Positions 14,884-22,049 are shown, counted from the stretch's first letter. The stretch is 22,447 nt of DNA from an uncultured Eubacteriales bacterium (GCA_934481515.1 CAKSPO010000032.1:1-22447); one strand, 5' to 3'. Notes: a model not told the origin generated them from the letters alone. Numbers and translations: made by a program.

Positions 14884-15599
14884 TATGCGTACACCTCCTC
14901 AAGTTTCTTCACCGCGTCAACGGTCATCACAAGCTTTTCTGCGTTCAGAATGTCATAAACGTTCAGTGTCGTGCACTGTGTGGTCTTTGCATTCGGAATG
15001 TTGTTGCAGCTTCTGATTACCGCCGCATCAAGCGTATCCAGCACGATCAGCGCGCTCTGAGGCTTGACTGCCTCGCGGGTGGCAGTGCCGTATACCGGCT
15101 TCCCATCCTCGACGGTCACGGTCTTGTAAGTCTTGGTGTAGGTCTTCTCAAAGCCGAATGCTTTCAGAACGCCGACCATCGTCTTGGTGGAAGGCTTGTT
15201 CTCCTCCATGCCAAGGCGGTCAACAATCACCAGATTGCCGTTTGCAACCTTATCGGAAAGAGCACTGAACAGCGCCACCCGACGGGTCTTCTTGTTCATG
15301 GACAGGCGGTAATCTCTGGGCTTTGGACCGAGAGCGACGCCGCCGTGCGTCCACTGAGGAGAACGGGTGGAACCCTGACGTGCTCTTCCGGTTCCCTTCT
15401 GTCTCCAGGGCTTTCTGCCGCCGCCGGAAACCTCCGTGCGGGTCAGCGTGGACTGCGTGCCCTGTCTTTGATTCATCAGATAAGCTCTGACTGCGGCATG
15501 GAGAACAGCGCCGTTTACGTCTGCACCGAACAGCTTATCGCTCAGCGTCAGTTCACCGACTTCTGCGCCTGCCATATTCACGATTTTTACGATTGGCAT
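14883..15599 (-). CDS. rplD: Ribosomal protein uL4
   Basis: Large-subunit tunnel protein; in gamma-proteobacteria it also represses the S10 operon through the leader RNA. The tunnel loop SGGGRKPWRQKGTGRARQGSTRSPQWTHGGVALGPKPRDY (residues 58-97) is intact. Length 238 is longer than the usual 205-210: residues about 152-182 (KTYTKTYKTVTVEDGKPVYGTATREAVKP) look like an extra beta-hairpin before the conserved LIVLD strand. The start at 15599 follows AAGGGGG. Confidence 0.97.
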   Translation of the reverse strand: MPIVKIVNMAGAEVGELTLSDKLFGADVNGAVLHAAVRAYLMNQRQGTQSTLTRTEVSGGGRKPWRQKGTGRARQGSTRSPQWTHGGVALGPKPRDYRLSMNKKTRRVALFSALSDKVANGNLVIVDRLGMEENKPSTKTMVGVLKAFGFEKTYTKTYKTVTVEDGKPVYGTATREAVKPQSALIVLDTLDAAVIRSCNNIPNAKTTQCTTLNVYDILNAEKLVMTVDAVKKLEEVYA

Positions 15600-15619
15600 T
15601 GTTGATTTCCCCCTTCCGC

Positions 15620-16249
15620 TTATGCTTTCACAGAGTCGCGGATGAATACGATGCCGTCCTTTGCGCCCGGAACGGCGCCCTTGATGGCAATCAGATTCTT
15701 CTCGCTGTCGATCTTGACAACCTTGAGGTTGAGGATCGTGACCTGTTCATTACCGTACTGACCAGCCATCTTCTTGTTCTTGTAAACGCGGGACGGCGTG
15801 GAGTTTGCACCCATGGATCCAACCTGACGGTGGATCGGACCGACGCCGTGCGTAGAGCACAGCGTGTGATGATTCCATCTCTTGACAGCGCCCGTATATC
15901 CGCGGCCCTTCGTCATACCGGTTACATCGACCTTTTCGCCTGCGGCGAAGGTATCGACGGTGATGAAGTCGCCGACGTTTGCGGAGCAATCCTCCAGACG
16001 GAATTCCTTCAGGTGCTTTTTCATCGGAACGTTTGCCTTTGCAAAGTGTCCGATTTCCGGCTTGGTCAGATGCTTTTCCTTCACCTCGGCAAAACCGAGC
16101 TGCAAAGCATCATAGCCGTCTTTTTCAACGGTTTTCTTCTGCGCAACCGCGCAGGGACCCGCCTCGATAACAGTTACCGGAATGACATTGCCGACCTCGT
16201 CGAAGATCTGTGTCATACCGATTTTCTTACCGATAATACCCTTTTTCAT
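15620..16249 (-). CDS. rplC: Ribosomal protein uL3
   Basis: Assembly initiator protein that reaches the peptidyl-transferase centre. The ATG at 16249 (MKKGIIGKKIGMTQIFDEVG) follows AGGAGG; the in-frame upstream TTG is discarded because it reads through the spacer. The central extension GRGYTGAVKRWNHHTLCSTHGVGPIHRQVGSMGANSTPSRVYKNKKMAGQYGNEQVT includes MAGQ, the glutamine that PrmB methylates in enterobacteria. Length 209. It is preceded by a 136-base structured spacer after rpsJ. Confidence 0.98.
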   Translation of the reverse strand: MKKGIIGKKIGMTQIFDEVGNVIPVTVIEAGPCAVAQKKTVEKDGYDALQLGFAEVKEKHLTKPEIGHFAKANVPMKKHLKEFRLEDCSANVGDFITVDTFAAGEKVDVTGMTKGRGYTGAVKRWNHHTLCSTHGVGPIHRQVGSMGANSTPSRVYKNKKMAGQYGNEQVTILNLKVVKIDSEKNLIAIKGAVPGAKDGIVFIRDSVKA

Positions 16250-16385
16250 TTCGTTTTTCCTCCTGTAAATTATTGGTTGACGCCGCAGCGCCAACATGAC
16301 TTACAAAGTTACCGATCATTTCGACCCGTCGCCGGATCAACAACTCGGCTGTTGTCTTTGTTCGGCGTTGCCGAGGCACTTGATA
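16250..16385 (-). other. 136-base structured spacer between rpsJ and rplC
   Basis: This is the second-longest internal gap of the operon. It contains an 8-bp hairpin (16276-16283 with 16288-16295, one G-T pair, 4-base loop) just before the rplC ribosome binding site and a longer ctcggc/gccgag pairing region around 16347-16378. It also carries an 11-base sequence (tttcgacccgt, 16319-16329) that recurs in the rpsJ leader at 16920-16930. No open frame on the coding strand is convincing. Confidence 0.5.
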
Positions 16386-16697
16386 TCAGATTTTTACCTC
16401 GATTTCAACACCGGCTGGAAGTTCGATGCTCATCAGAGCATCCACAACCTTCTGGGACGGCTTCATGATATCAATCAGTCTCTTGTGGGTGCGGTACTCA
16501 AACTGCTCACGGCTGTCTTTGTACTTGTGCACGGCGCGAAGAATTGTGATGATTTCTTTCTCCGTCGGGAGCGGAATCGGTCCGGAAACCTCAGCACCGT
16601 TTCTGGTTGCAACCTCGACGATCTTCTTCGCCGCAGTATCCACCAGAACGTGATCATAGCTTCTCAGTCTGACTCTGATCTTCTCCTTTACTGCCAT
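16386..16697 (-). CDS. rpsJ: Ribosomal protein uS10
   Basis: Small-subunit head protein (also NusE, a transcription antitermination partner of NusB). First gene of the operon. The 103 residues contain IRVRLRSYDHVLVDTAAKKIVEVATRNGAEVSGPIPLPTEKEIITILRAVHKYKDSREQFEYRTHKRLIDI, which is the full family pattern. AAGGAGG lies nine bases before the ATG at 16697. The transcript starts about 335 bases upstream, leaving an unusually long leader. Confidence 0.99.
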   Translation of the reverse strand: MAVKEKIRVRLRSYDHVLVDTAAKKIVEVATRNGAEVSGPIPLPTEKEIITILRAVHKYKDSREQFEYRTHKRLIDIMKPSQKVVDALMSIELPAGVEIEVKI

Positions 16698-17034
16698 TGT
16701 TTTTGCCTCCTTATCAAGATTTCGCCTGTCTGCGGAGCGTTATAATATAAAATGTACGTTTCGTCCGCAGGCCCGCGTTTTGCAAGGCAGGCATCACCAT
16801 CAACACGAACCCGTGTGTTCCATTGCCTTTCTGAAAAATGCGGAGTTCACTCTCTCCATCAGCATCTGGAAAGAGCAAATTCCGGAAAAGCAAGCAACAC
16901 CGATTTTCACTTCCGTGCCTTTCGACCCGTGTACGGTGAACACCTTTCGCCCGGTTCAACGGACATACTCCACGAAAATTCCCCGTTGGCAGCGTCCCGC
17001 CACGGCAACCTCTCGCTTCATCGCATATCAAGCT
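16698..17034 (-). promoter_or_regulatory. Long rpsJ leader (5' untranslated region)
   Basis: About 335 bases lie between the likely transcription start and rpsJ. The segment is rich in potential hairpins, for example acacg/cgtgt at 16802-16816. At 16834-16865 the minus strand can form ATGC..GGAG-loop-CTCC-GCAT followed by five T residues, an attenuator-like shape with a short stem. An 11-base motif at 16920-16930 recurs in the rpsJ-rplC spacer. An open frame on the same strand (16714-17031) has no ribosome binding site and no recognisable content. Autogenous or attenuation control is plausible but not shown. Confidence 0.5.
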
Positions 17035-17039
17035 TATAT

Positions 17040-17068
17040 ATTATACCAGAAAGAAACCACGTTTGCAA
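17040..17068 (-). promoter_or_regulatory. Sigma-A promoter of the S10-spc-alpha operon
   Basis: On the minus strand, -35 TTGCAA (17063-17068) and -10 TATAAT (17040-17045) are separated by exactly 17 bases. The start should be near 17033. An A/T-rich stretch with A-tracts lies just upstream (17070-17140) and could act as an UP element, fitting a highly expressed operon. Confidence 0.88.
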
Positions 17069-17401
17069 GTTTTTTCTAATTTACAAAACAGAGATTTTTA
17101 ATGTTATTTTGCTCATGTAATTGTTCAAAATAAACAAAATTCAGGGCGTTTCAGAGGAAATGCAGAAAATAAAGCAGTGGAAAGTGAAAATTTCCGGCTT
17201 CACATGCTTCACACCGACAAAGTGGTCTGTTTTTGACTGCAAAACCGGTTAGAGTTCCCTCCTCTGTTGTGCAACAATTTACTCCTTTTTTGCTGAACTT
17301 TCTCTTTGCGTTTTTCTTTTTTCTCCTTTCTGTCTGTATTTGTTCATAAACCGTTGCATGAATAATCACACATTTGCAATGGATATGTCACAAAAATATT
17401 A
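17069..17401. other. A/T-rich divergent intergenic region
   Basis: Between the two divergent promoters lie about 330 bases with no supported gene. The stretch 17280-17345 is almost pure pyrimidine on the + strand. A minus-strand frame at 17151-17369 has biased composition only because of that tract. I see no operator-like palindrome. Confidence 0.5.
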
Positions 17402-17407
17402 TATAAT
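17380..17407 (+). promoter_or_regulatory. Probable promoter of the membrane-protein/regulator pair
   Basis: A perfect -10 TATAAT at 17402-17407 is preceded at 16 bases by TGGATA (17380-17385), a 4-of-6 match to the -35 consensus. It lies about 107 bases upstream of the ATG at 17514. Confidence 0.5.
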
Positions 17408-17513
17408 AAAGGGAATCATGGGGCAATTCCGCACGGAAAATCCAACAATCCGGAAACTGTGCAGGCGCGTTTGATTTTTCGAGGAATTCTGCGTCCTTAC
17501 GGAAGGAAACAAT

Positions 17514-18392
17514 ATGAAAAAAACATCCAAGCACCTTTTGGCAGTGCGTATTCTTCTGATCATTTCCGCCGGCTGCCTTCTGCTCTCCATGGGCTTGATG
17601 ACGGTTGCCGTGCTGCGAAATCCGGAAGCCGGAACCAACTACTTTGTCCGCGGAGCACGGCTCCCAGCCGTTGCGGCAGCCGCCGCAATTTCAGGCGGAC
17701 TGTGCGGAGTTGCCGCCATCCTGCTTCTTCCGGCAAGTCGGCTTGCCGGCTATTCTCCTCTGGATGCCGGCGTTTTTTCCGGGATTCCCGCAGCAGTCGG
17801 TTTTGCCGTTCTCGGAGTCTGTTCCGTATTTTTTGCGGACGGTGCTTTCCGGATTCTGTTCCCGGTTCTCGGATTTCTGTCCGCTGTCTACCTGTTATGG
17901 AGCGGCGCGCTCTCCGGAAAGAACGGACGCACCTCCGGGCTGTTCCAGCTTCTCGGAATCGCACCGGTCATTTCCTGCATTCTTTGGGTTGCCTACTCTT
18001 ACTTTGATCTTTCGGTGGAGATGAACGCGCCGGTCAAGGTCACGGTACAGATTGCGCTTCTTCTTGCAATGCTTTGCTTTACCGAAGAGCTTCGTTTTCC
18101 GCTTGGGCGTCCGATGCCCCGGTTTTATTTGCTCCTTTGCGTGCTCTCCGTTTCCGCCGCTTCCCTGACTGCCGCCGCGTTTCCGGTTGCGTTCTTCCTG
18201 CAGAAGATTCCTCTCTGCTATTTTGCCGGGGCGGTGGTCTCGTTCGGTGCCGCTCTGACAGGTCTGATGCGTCTGGCGCCGCTTGCTTCGGAAATGTTCG
18301 GCAATCCTCCGGCGCCTTCTTCAGATGCAGCCCCCTCCCCGGAGAGCGGAGAGACTCCCACGGAAAATGACACGGAAGGAGACGCGCAATGA
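17514..18392 (+). CDS. Polytopic membrane protein, function unknown
   Basis: I do not recognise the family. The 292-residue product has a short basic N-terminus (MKKTSKHLLAVR) and about eight hydrophobic helices, near residues 11-34, 50-73, 85-107, 110-131, 143-163, 176-192, 203-227 and 233-255, rich in Ala, Leu and Phe. No charged motif inside the helices suggests a catalytic site or transporter signature. The C-terminal 35 residues are Pro/Ser/Glu/Asp-rich and probably disordered in the cytosol. GGAAGGAAAC precedes the ATG. Its stop overlaps the next start (ATGA), so it is co-translated with the regulator gene that follows. Confidence 0.85.
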   Translation: MKKTSKHLLAVRILLIISAGCLLLSMGLMTVAVLRNPEAGTNYFVRGARLPAVAAAAAISGGLCGVAAILLLPASRLAGYSPLDAGVFSGIPAAVGFAVLGVCSVFFADGAFRILFPVLGFLSAVYLLWSGALSGKNGRTSGLFQLLGIAPVISCILWVAYSYFDLSVEMNAPVKVTVQIALLLAMLCFTEELRFPLGRPMPRFYLLLCVLSVSAASLTAAAFPVAFFLQKIPLCYFAGAVVSFGAALTGLMRLAPLASEMFGNPPAPSSDAAPSPESGETPTENDTEGDAQ

Positions 18393-19075
18393 ATGCAAAC
18401 ATCCGGATTCAATGGCTCCACAAGAAGCTGACTCTGCGGGGATATCCGAACGCGCAGCGCCTCTCGGAGCGCTTTGGAATTTCGCACCGGCAGGCACAGC
18501 GGGACTTTGATTATCTGAAAAAGGAGCTGCACGCGCCGCTCGCCTACGATGCAAGCAGGAAGGGCTTCTATTATACTGCCCCGTTTGTACTCCCGGTGCT
18601 TCTTTCCTCCGACAACGACGATGTTTATATGCCGGAAGTATTCAACGCGCAAAAGGATGAGCTTTTTGCCGACGCTTCGGTCATTCAGATGCAGCTTCCC
18701 TATTCCGCCACGGTGGAAATTCGCAACAAGCTCACCGCGCTGGAACTGAGCCGGTACATTGTGGCAAAAAAGCCGCACAACCGGTATCTTTGTGAATTTC
18801 ACAGCATTGAAAAATTTCTCGGTCTGCTTCTGTCGATTGACGCGGATATCCGTTTGGTGGAGCCTTACTGGCTCCGGGAGCGGATCTTGCGTTGCGCCCG
18901 CCGTATTGTGAAAAACAATTCCCCGCTTCCGGGAAAGGATAACTCACCCGTCGAAGAAACTTCCGTCCCAGAAAGCACCGAAGCCGCTCCTTCCCCTGTC
19001 ACACCAGAAGATGACGCTGAAGAACCGAACCTCTTTTCGTTTGAGGAAAATGATTCCGTGCCGGAGCAAAAGTGA
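18389..19075 (+). CDS. HTH regulator with WYL-C-terminal-like (WCX) domain
   Basis: A 228-residue cytosolic protein. Residues 9-47 form a winged-helix type HTH (LHKKLTLRGYPNAQRLSERFGISHRQAQRDFDYLKKEL) of the kind seen in DeoR/WYL regulators. After a linker, residues about 96-176 resemble the WCX segment that ends WYL proteins, with LGLLLSIDADIRLVEPYWLRERILRCARRIV matching its final strand and helix. The core WYL motif itself is not evident, so it seems to be a shortened form. Residues 178-228 are an acidic, Pro/Ser-rich tail. WYL/WCX proteins bind nucleic-acid ligands in the studied cases. The overlap with the membrane protein gene implies joint function; the target genes are unknown. Confidence 0.75.
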   Translation: MNANIRIQWLHKKLTLRGYPNAQRLSERFGISHRQAQRDFDYLKKELHAPLAYDASRKGFYYTAPFVLPVLLSSDNDDVYMPEVFNAQKDELFADASVIQMQLPYSATVEIRNKLTALELSRYIVAKKPHNRYLCEFHSIEKFLGLLLSIDADIRLVEPYWLRERILRCARRIVKNNSPLPGKDNSPVEETSVPESTEAAPSPVTPEDDAEEPNLFSFEENDSVPEQK

Positions 19076-19103
19076 ACCTGAAGAAACATTGGTGTCATAT
19101 CAT

Positions 19104-19139
19104 GCGGGAGGACAGCCGACGGTTGTCCTCCCGCGTTTT
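19104..19139 (+). terminator. Terminator of the membrane-protein/regulator pair
   Basis: A perfect 11-bp GC-rich stem (19104-19114 with 19124-19134) followed by gtttta, 29 bases after the regulator stop. The T-tract is short but the stem is strong. Confidence 0.8.
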
Positions 19140-19374
19140 ATGTATGTGAAAGCCGCCCAAACAAGAATATTGAACGACTACAGCTGGTAATGCCCTGCAA
19201 CGACGGTGGGGCATTTACACGCCCGTAGCCGCGGAAGTGCCCGTCCGGGCATAGTTCTTCGACAGTCTTCCGGCAATGCGGTTTTCGCGGCGGCAATAAC
19301 CAACTACAAAGAAGAAGTGTTATGATATCCCTTCTTGCCCCTGATTTTTGTCGTCACTTAACATGCAACAAAAT
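19140..19374 (+). other. Gene-free structured stretch, possible non-coding RNA
   Basis: No gene is supported on either strand. The segment can form several local hairpins in order: aatgccc/gggcatt (19189-19195 with 19209-19215), tgccc/gggca with a 4-base loop (19238-19242 with 19247-19251), and aagaag/cttctt (19312-19317 with 19331-19336). It lies between one terminator (19104-19139) and a second (19375-19419), as would be expected if it were a separate + strand transcript, but I see no convincing promoter. It could equally be a dispersed intergenic repeat or a gene remnant. Confidence 0.4.
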
Positions 19375-19419
19375 AAGCGGTTATTCATTGCCTTTCGGTA
19401 CCGAATAACCGCTTTTTCC
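19375..19419. terminator. Bidirectional terminator
   Basis: A perfect 12-bp stem (19375-19386 with 19403-19414, arm aagcggttattc) with a 16-base loop. On the + strand it is followed by TTTTTCCTTTT; on the minus strand by TTATTTTG. It can end a + strand transcript of the 19140-19374 stretch and the GH30 transcript from the other side. Confidence 0.75.
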
Positions 19420-19478
19420 TTTTGAGACTGCCCTTATTGTGACTTTCATTTTTTATCTTCGTTCGAGCAGACAAACCA

Positions 19479-19522
19479 AAAAGGAATCATTCCCTATGGG
19501 GACTGCACTTGCGGCAGCCCCT
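19479..19522 (-). terminator. Hairpins directly after the GH30 gene
   Basis: On the minus strand, immediately after the stop, GGGGCTGC pairs with GCAG-T-CCCC (19499-19522), then a small GGAA/TTCC hairpin runs into five T residues (19479-19483). The second stem is short, so real termination may occur at 19375-19419. Confidence 0.5.
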
Positions 19523-20874
19523 TACTTCATGCTGTCCGGTGAAAATGATTCGCGAATCAAAACGGTCATGATGGAGTGCGCTTCGGTGCCGATATCATGG
19601 ACGATGTCGTCATAAATGCGCAGATGGCAGGTCACGTTCTCGTCTCCCCGATTCATCAGAACCGCAACAATGGTGCCGTCCGGATTCCGAAACGCCACGG
19701 TTTCCACCTTGTCGGTCCACTGCGTGGTGCCAAGGCGTACGGCGCCGGGACGGACGAATCTGGAAAAATGTCCGATGTAATAATAGGAGGAATGGAATTC
19801 CACGCTGTTGTTCTCTGTATCCGCCATGATCGGTGCGTCGCAGAAGTTGCCGACATGGTTGGGGCCTCCCTGAATATTGAGCAACATATTCCAATCGCAG
19901 AAAGTGTTGCAATAATTGCGGAAGCAGCCGATCATTTCGTGTGCATAGGATTCACCGATTTCCCATGCGTCCATTTCCCCCCGGCTGTATTCCCGACAGC
20001 ATTCGGACATAATGATCTTTTTGTCCGGGTAAAGATCATGGAAAATCCGCATAGCGTCAAAATGATCTCCGCTGTACCAATGCACCGCGATTCCGTCTGC
20101 AAGGCTGCGTGCCTTATCATCTCCGAACATGACCTTTGCTCGGTCGCAGACCCGCTCCCGGTTATGATCCCAGAAGTACAGCTCCTTGCCTTCTTTTTTC
20201 AGCTTTTCGCCGAGGTAATCCCGGACAAAGTTCTTTTCCTCCTCTGCCGTGTAGATGCAGGAATCCCACGTCTGCACCGCTTTGGCTTCGTTCTGGACGC
20301 TGAGCGCATCGATTTCGATCCCCTCTTTGCGGTATGCATCCAGATATTTGATGTAATACTCCGACCATGCTTCAAAATATTCCGGCTTGAGCTTTCCGCC
20401 GTGATTCATATCGTTGTTGGTCTTCATGAATGCCGGAGGACTCCAGGGGGATGCCATCAGACGAAAGCTTCCGTATTTTTTTGCATCGCGGATCATCGGG
20501 ATCAGGGATTTTTTGTCCCGGTCGATGCAGAAGGTTTTCAGCTCCGCATCACCGTCCTCAACGTAGGAGTAATTGCCAAGAGAAAAATCGCAGCTGCCGA
20601 TATGTGTCCGGCAAAAGCTGTAGCCGTTTCCGTTTTCCGGATCAAAGTATGCGCGGAGCACCTTTTCCCGGTTTTCCTGGCTCAGGCGATCCAGCGTCGT
20701 AGAGCCGGCTTCCGTAAAAGCTCCGCCGATGCCTTCAATGGTCTGATATTGTGCTTCCGGAACAATATTGACAATATTATTTTCGGTCTCCGTATCCTTC
20801 TCAAAGCTGCCGGTTGCGCTTTTGCGGAGCGGCTGTTCCCCACCCTTTACGGTTTTGTAGATTGTATATTCCAT
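19522..20874 (-). CDS. GH30 family glycoside hydrolase
   Basis: A retaining beta-glycosidase of clan GH-A; the family includes glucosylceramidase, beta-1,6-glucanase, beta-xylosidase and xylanase activities. The proton donor is E196 in LSVQNEA at the end of strand 4 and the nucleophile E291 in IIMSECC at the end of strand 7; GIGGAFTEAGSTTL near 48-61, ASPWSPPAFMKTN near 141-153, and GIAVHWYSGD near 261-270 are further family landmarks. The small beta-sandwich partner domain is present (about 375-440: FVRPGAVRLG.., VAFRNPDGTIVAVLMNRG). There is no signal peptide and there are twelve cysteines, so it should act in the cytosol on imported saccharides or glycosides. The substrate cannot be decided from sequence. 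AAAGGA precedes the ATG at 20874 and it has its own promoter. Confidence 0.93.
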   Translation of the reverse strand: MEYTIYKTVKGGEQPLRKSATGSFEKDTETENNIVNIVPEAQYQTIEGIGGAFTEAGSTTLDRLSQENREKVLRAYFDPENGNGYSFCRTHIGSCDFSLGNYSYVEDGDAELKTFCIDRDKKSLIPMIRDAKKYGSFRLMASPWSPPAFMKTNNDMNHGGKLKPEYFEAWSEYYIKYLDAYRKEGIEIDALSVQNEAKAVQTWDSCIYTAEEEKNFVRDYLGEKLKKEGKELYFWDHNRERVCDRAKVMFGDDKARSLADGIAVHWYSGDHFDAMRIFHDLYPDKKIIMSECCREYSRGEMDAWEIGESYAHEMIGCFRNYCNTFCDWNMLLNIQGGPNHVGNFCDAPIMADTENNSVEFHSSYYYIGHFSRFVRPGAVRLGTTQWTDKVETVAFRNPDGTIVAVLMNRGDENVTCHLRIYDDIVHDIGTEAHSIMTVLIRESFSPDSMK

Positions 20875-20909
20875 CTGTTTTTCCTTTCTTTCGCTTGTCT
20901 GGCATCACC

Positions 20910-20938
20910 ATCATACCCTTTTTTCATCGGTTTGTCAA
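20910..20938 (-). promoter_or_regulatory. Promoter of the GH30 gene
   Basis: On the minus strand, -35 TTGACA (20933-20938) and -10 TATGAT (20910-20915) are separated by 17 bases; the start would be near 20903, giving a leader of about 30 bases. It lies just after the rplL terminator, so the glycosidase is transcribed independently. No clear catabolite (cre) or LacI-type operator is visible. Confidence 0.82.
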
Positions 20939-20972
20939 TGCTTTTATGGAACATAAGTGCGCTTTTGCAACG

Positions 20973-21008
20973 AAAAAAGACCACTGCGTGATGCACAGTG
21001 ATCTTTTT
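20973..21008 (-). terminator. Terminator of the rplJL operon
   Basis: An 11-bp stem (with one G-U pair in RNA; AAAGACCACTG against CAGTGATCTTT on the + strand) that on the minus strand runs into six T residues (20973-20978). It starts 45 bases after the rplL stop. Confidence 0.88.
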
Positions 21009-21053
21009 CGGCTATCTTTTGACAGATCAAAACGTAAAATCGCGACAGGCGAA

Positions 21054-21431
21054 TTACTTAATCTCAACAGTTGCGCCAGCCTCGGTGAGAGCTGCCTTAA
21101 CCTTCTCAGCTTCGTCCTTGGAAATGCCTTCCTTCACTGCCTTCGGAGCGCCCTCAACCAAATCCTTCGCGTCCTTCAGACCAAGACCGGTAAGCTCGCG
21201 AACAACCTTGATAACGTCGAGTTTCTTTGCGCCGAAGCTTGCAAGGATAACGTCAAACTCGGTCTTCTCTTCAGCAGCAGGAGCAGCAGCGCCGGCAGCG
21301 GCAGCAACGCCAACAGGAGCAGCGGCAGAAACGCCGAACTCTTCTTCAACAGCCTTTACCAGATCGTTCAGTTCCAGAATGGTCAGGCTCTTAATCTCTT
21401 CAAGAATATTGGTAATCTTTTCGGATGCCAT
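21054..21431 (-). CDS. rplL: Ribosomal protein bL12
   Basis: Stalk protein that recruits the translational GTPases. The N-terminal dimerisation domain (KITNILEEIKSLTILELNDLVKAVEEEFGV), an Ala/Pro/Gly-rich hinge (residues about 35-52) and the C-terminal domain (EKTEFDVILASFGAKKLDVIKVVRELTGLGLKDAKDLVEGAPKAVKEGISKDEAEKVKAALTEAGATVEIK) are complete in 125 residues. The ATG at 21431 (MASEKI) follows TGGAGGGAAATAAAA; the frame is open further upstream without meaning. It follows rplJ by 93 bases, a spacing that may help to make several L12 per L10. Confidence 0.98.
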   Translation of the reverse strand: MASEKITNILEEIKSLTILELNDLVKAVEEEFGVSAAAPVGVAAAAGAAAPAAEEKTEFDVILASFGAKKLDVIKVVRELTGLGLKDAKDLVEGAPKAVKEGISKDEAEKVKAALTEAGATVEIK

Positions 21432-21524
21432 TTTTATTTCCCTCCAGATATAATGAGTATTTTTGTTTTTTTCGGTTGCTGTGCGGGGAACCGTCACCCG
21501 TAAAACAATTGCGGAACCGTAAAA

Positions 21525-22049
21525 TTAAGCTTCCGCAGGAGCGGCTTCCTCGCCGCCGTTCTCTTTGTCGCAGATTGCCTTGATGGCATATGCAAACTTG
21601 TAAATCGGAGACTGGATAGAACCGAGGAACTTCGCAATGAGTGTTTCCTTGCTCGGAATCGATGCAAGCTCGTTGACCGCTGCGGCATCAATGACAGCAC
21701 CGTCAACATATCCTGCAAGAATATTGAAGGACTCCACTTTGTCGGCATAGTCCTTCAGCACCTTTGCTGCGGCAACAGGATCGTTCTCGCTGATTGCGAT
21801 TGCGGTCATGCCGTTCAGATACTGCTTCATCTCTCCGTAACCGACCATCTCGCAGGCTCTGCCCGTCATGGTGTTCTTCATGACGACATATTTGACGCCG
21901 GCTTCGCGCAACGCCTTCCGCATGGCGGTGTCCTTATCAACGGTAATTCCCTGATAGTTGACAACTACGCCTGCCGCGGAATTCTTGATCTGCTCTGCCA
22001 GGTCAGCAACGAGCTGCTGCTTTTGTGCCAGAATGGAATTGCTGGGCAT
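21525..22049 (-). CDS. rplJ: Ribosomal protein uL10
   Basis: Base of the L12 stalk; binds 23S rRNA with L11 and carries the L12 dimers, and represses its own mRNA. The N-terminal domain (QKQQLVADLAEQIKNSAAGVVVNYQGITVDKDTAMRKALREAGVKYVVMKNTM) and the C-terminal helix region (ASIPSKETLIAKFLGSIQSPIYKFAYAIKAICDKE) that binds L12 are present in 174 residues. GGGAGGTG precedes the ATG at 22049. It is preceded by a recognisable L10 leader. Confidence 0.98.
   Translation of the reverse strand: MPSNSILAQKQQLVADLAEQIKNSAAGVVVNYQGITVDKDTAMRKALREAGVKYVVMKNTMTGRACEMVGYGEMKQYLNGMTAIAISENDPVAAAKVLKDYADKVESFNILAGYVDGAVIDAAAVNELASIPSKETLIAKFLGSIQSPIYKFAYAIKAICDKENGGEEAAPAEA

Noticed and set aside
16741..16760. 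Second -10-like element (tatattataa) close to rpsJ
   Set aside because: No -35 box at suitable distance; the promoter at 17040-17068 is far better.
16714..17031. 105-residue frame in the rpsJ leader on the same strand
   Set aside because: No ribosome binding site, no known motif, mixed composition; better explained as leader RNA.
17151..17369. Basic 72-residue frame on the minus strand between the divergent promoters
   Set aside because: The Lys/Arg-rich part comes from a polypyrimidine tract on the + strand; no ribosome binding site or homology visible.
19201..19330. Short + strand open frame starting GTG at about 19207 in the structured stretch (about 39 codons)
   Set aside because: No ribosome binding site and no recognisable protein; the hairpins argue for RNA or a repeat, though a tiny peptide cannot be excluded.
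19576..20991. 471-residue open frame on the + strand opposite the GH30 gene
   Set aside because: Shadow frame; the minus-strand frame has catalytic motifs, a ribosome binding site and a promoter.
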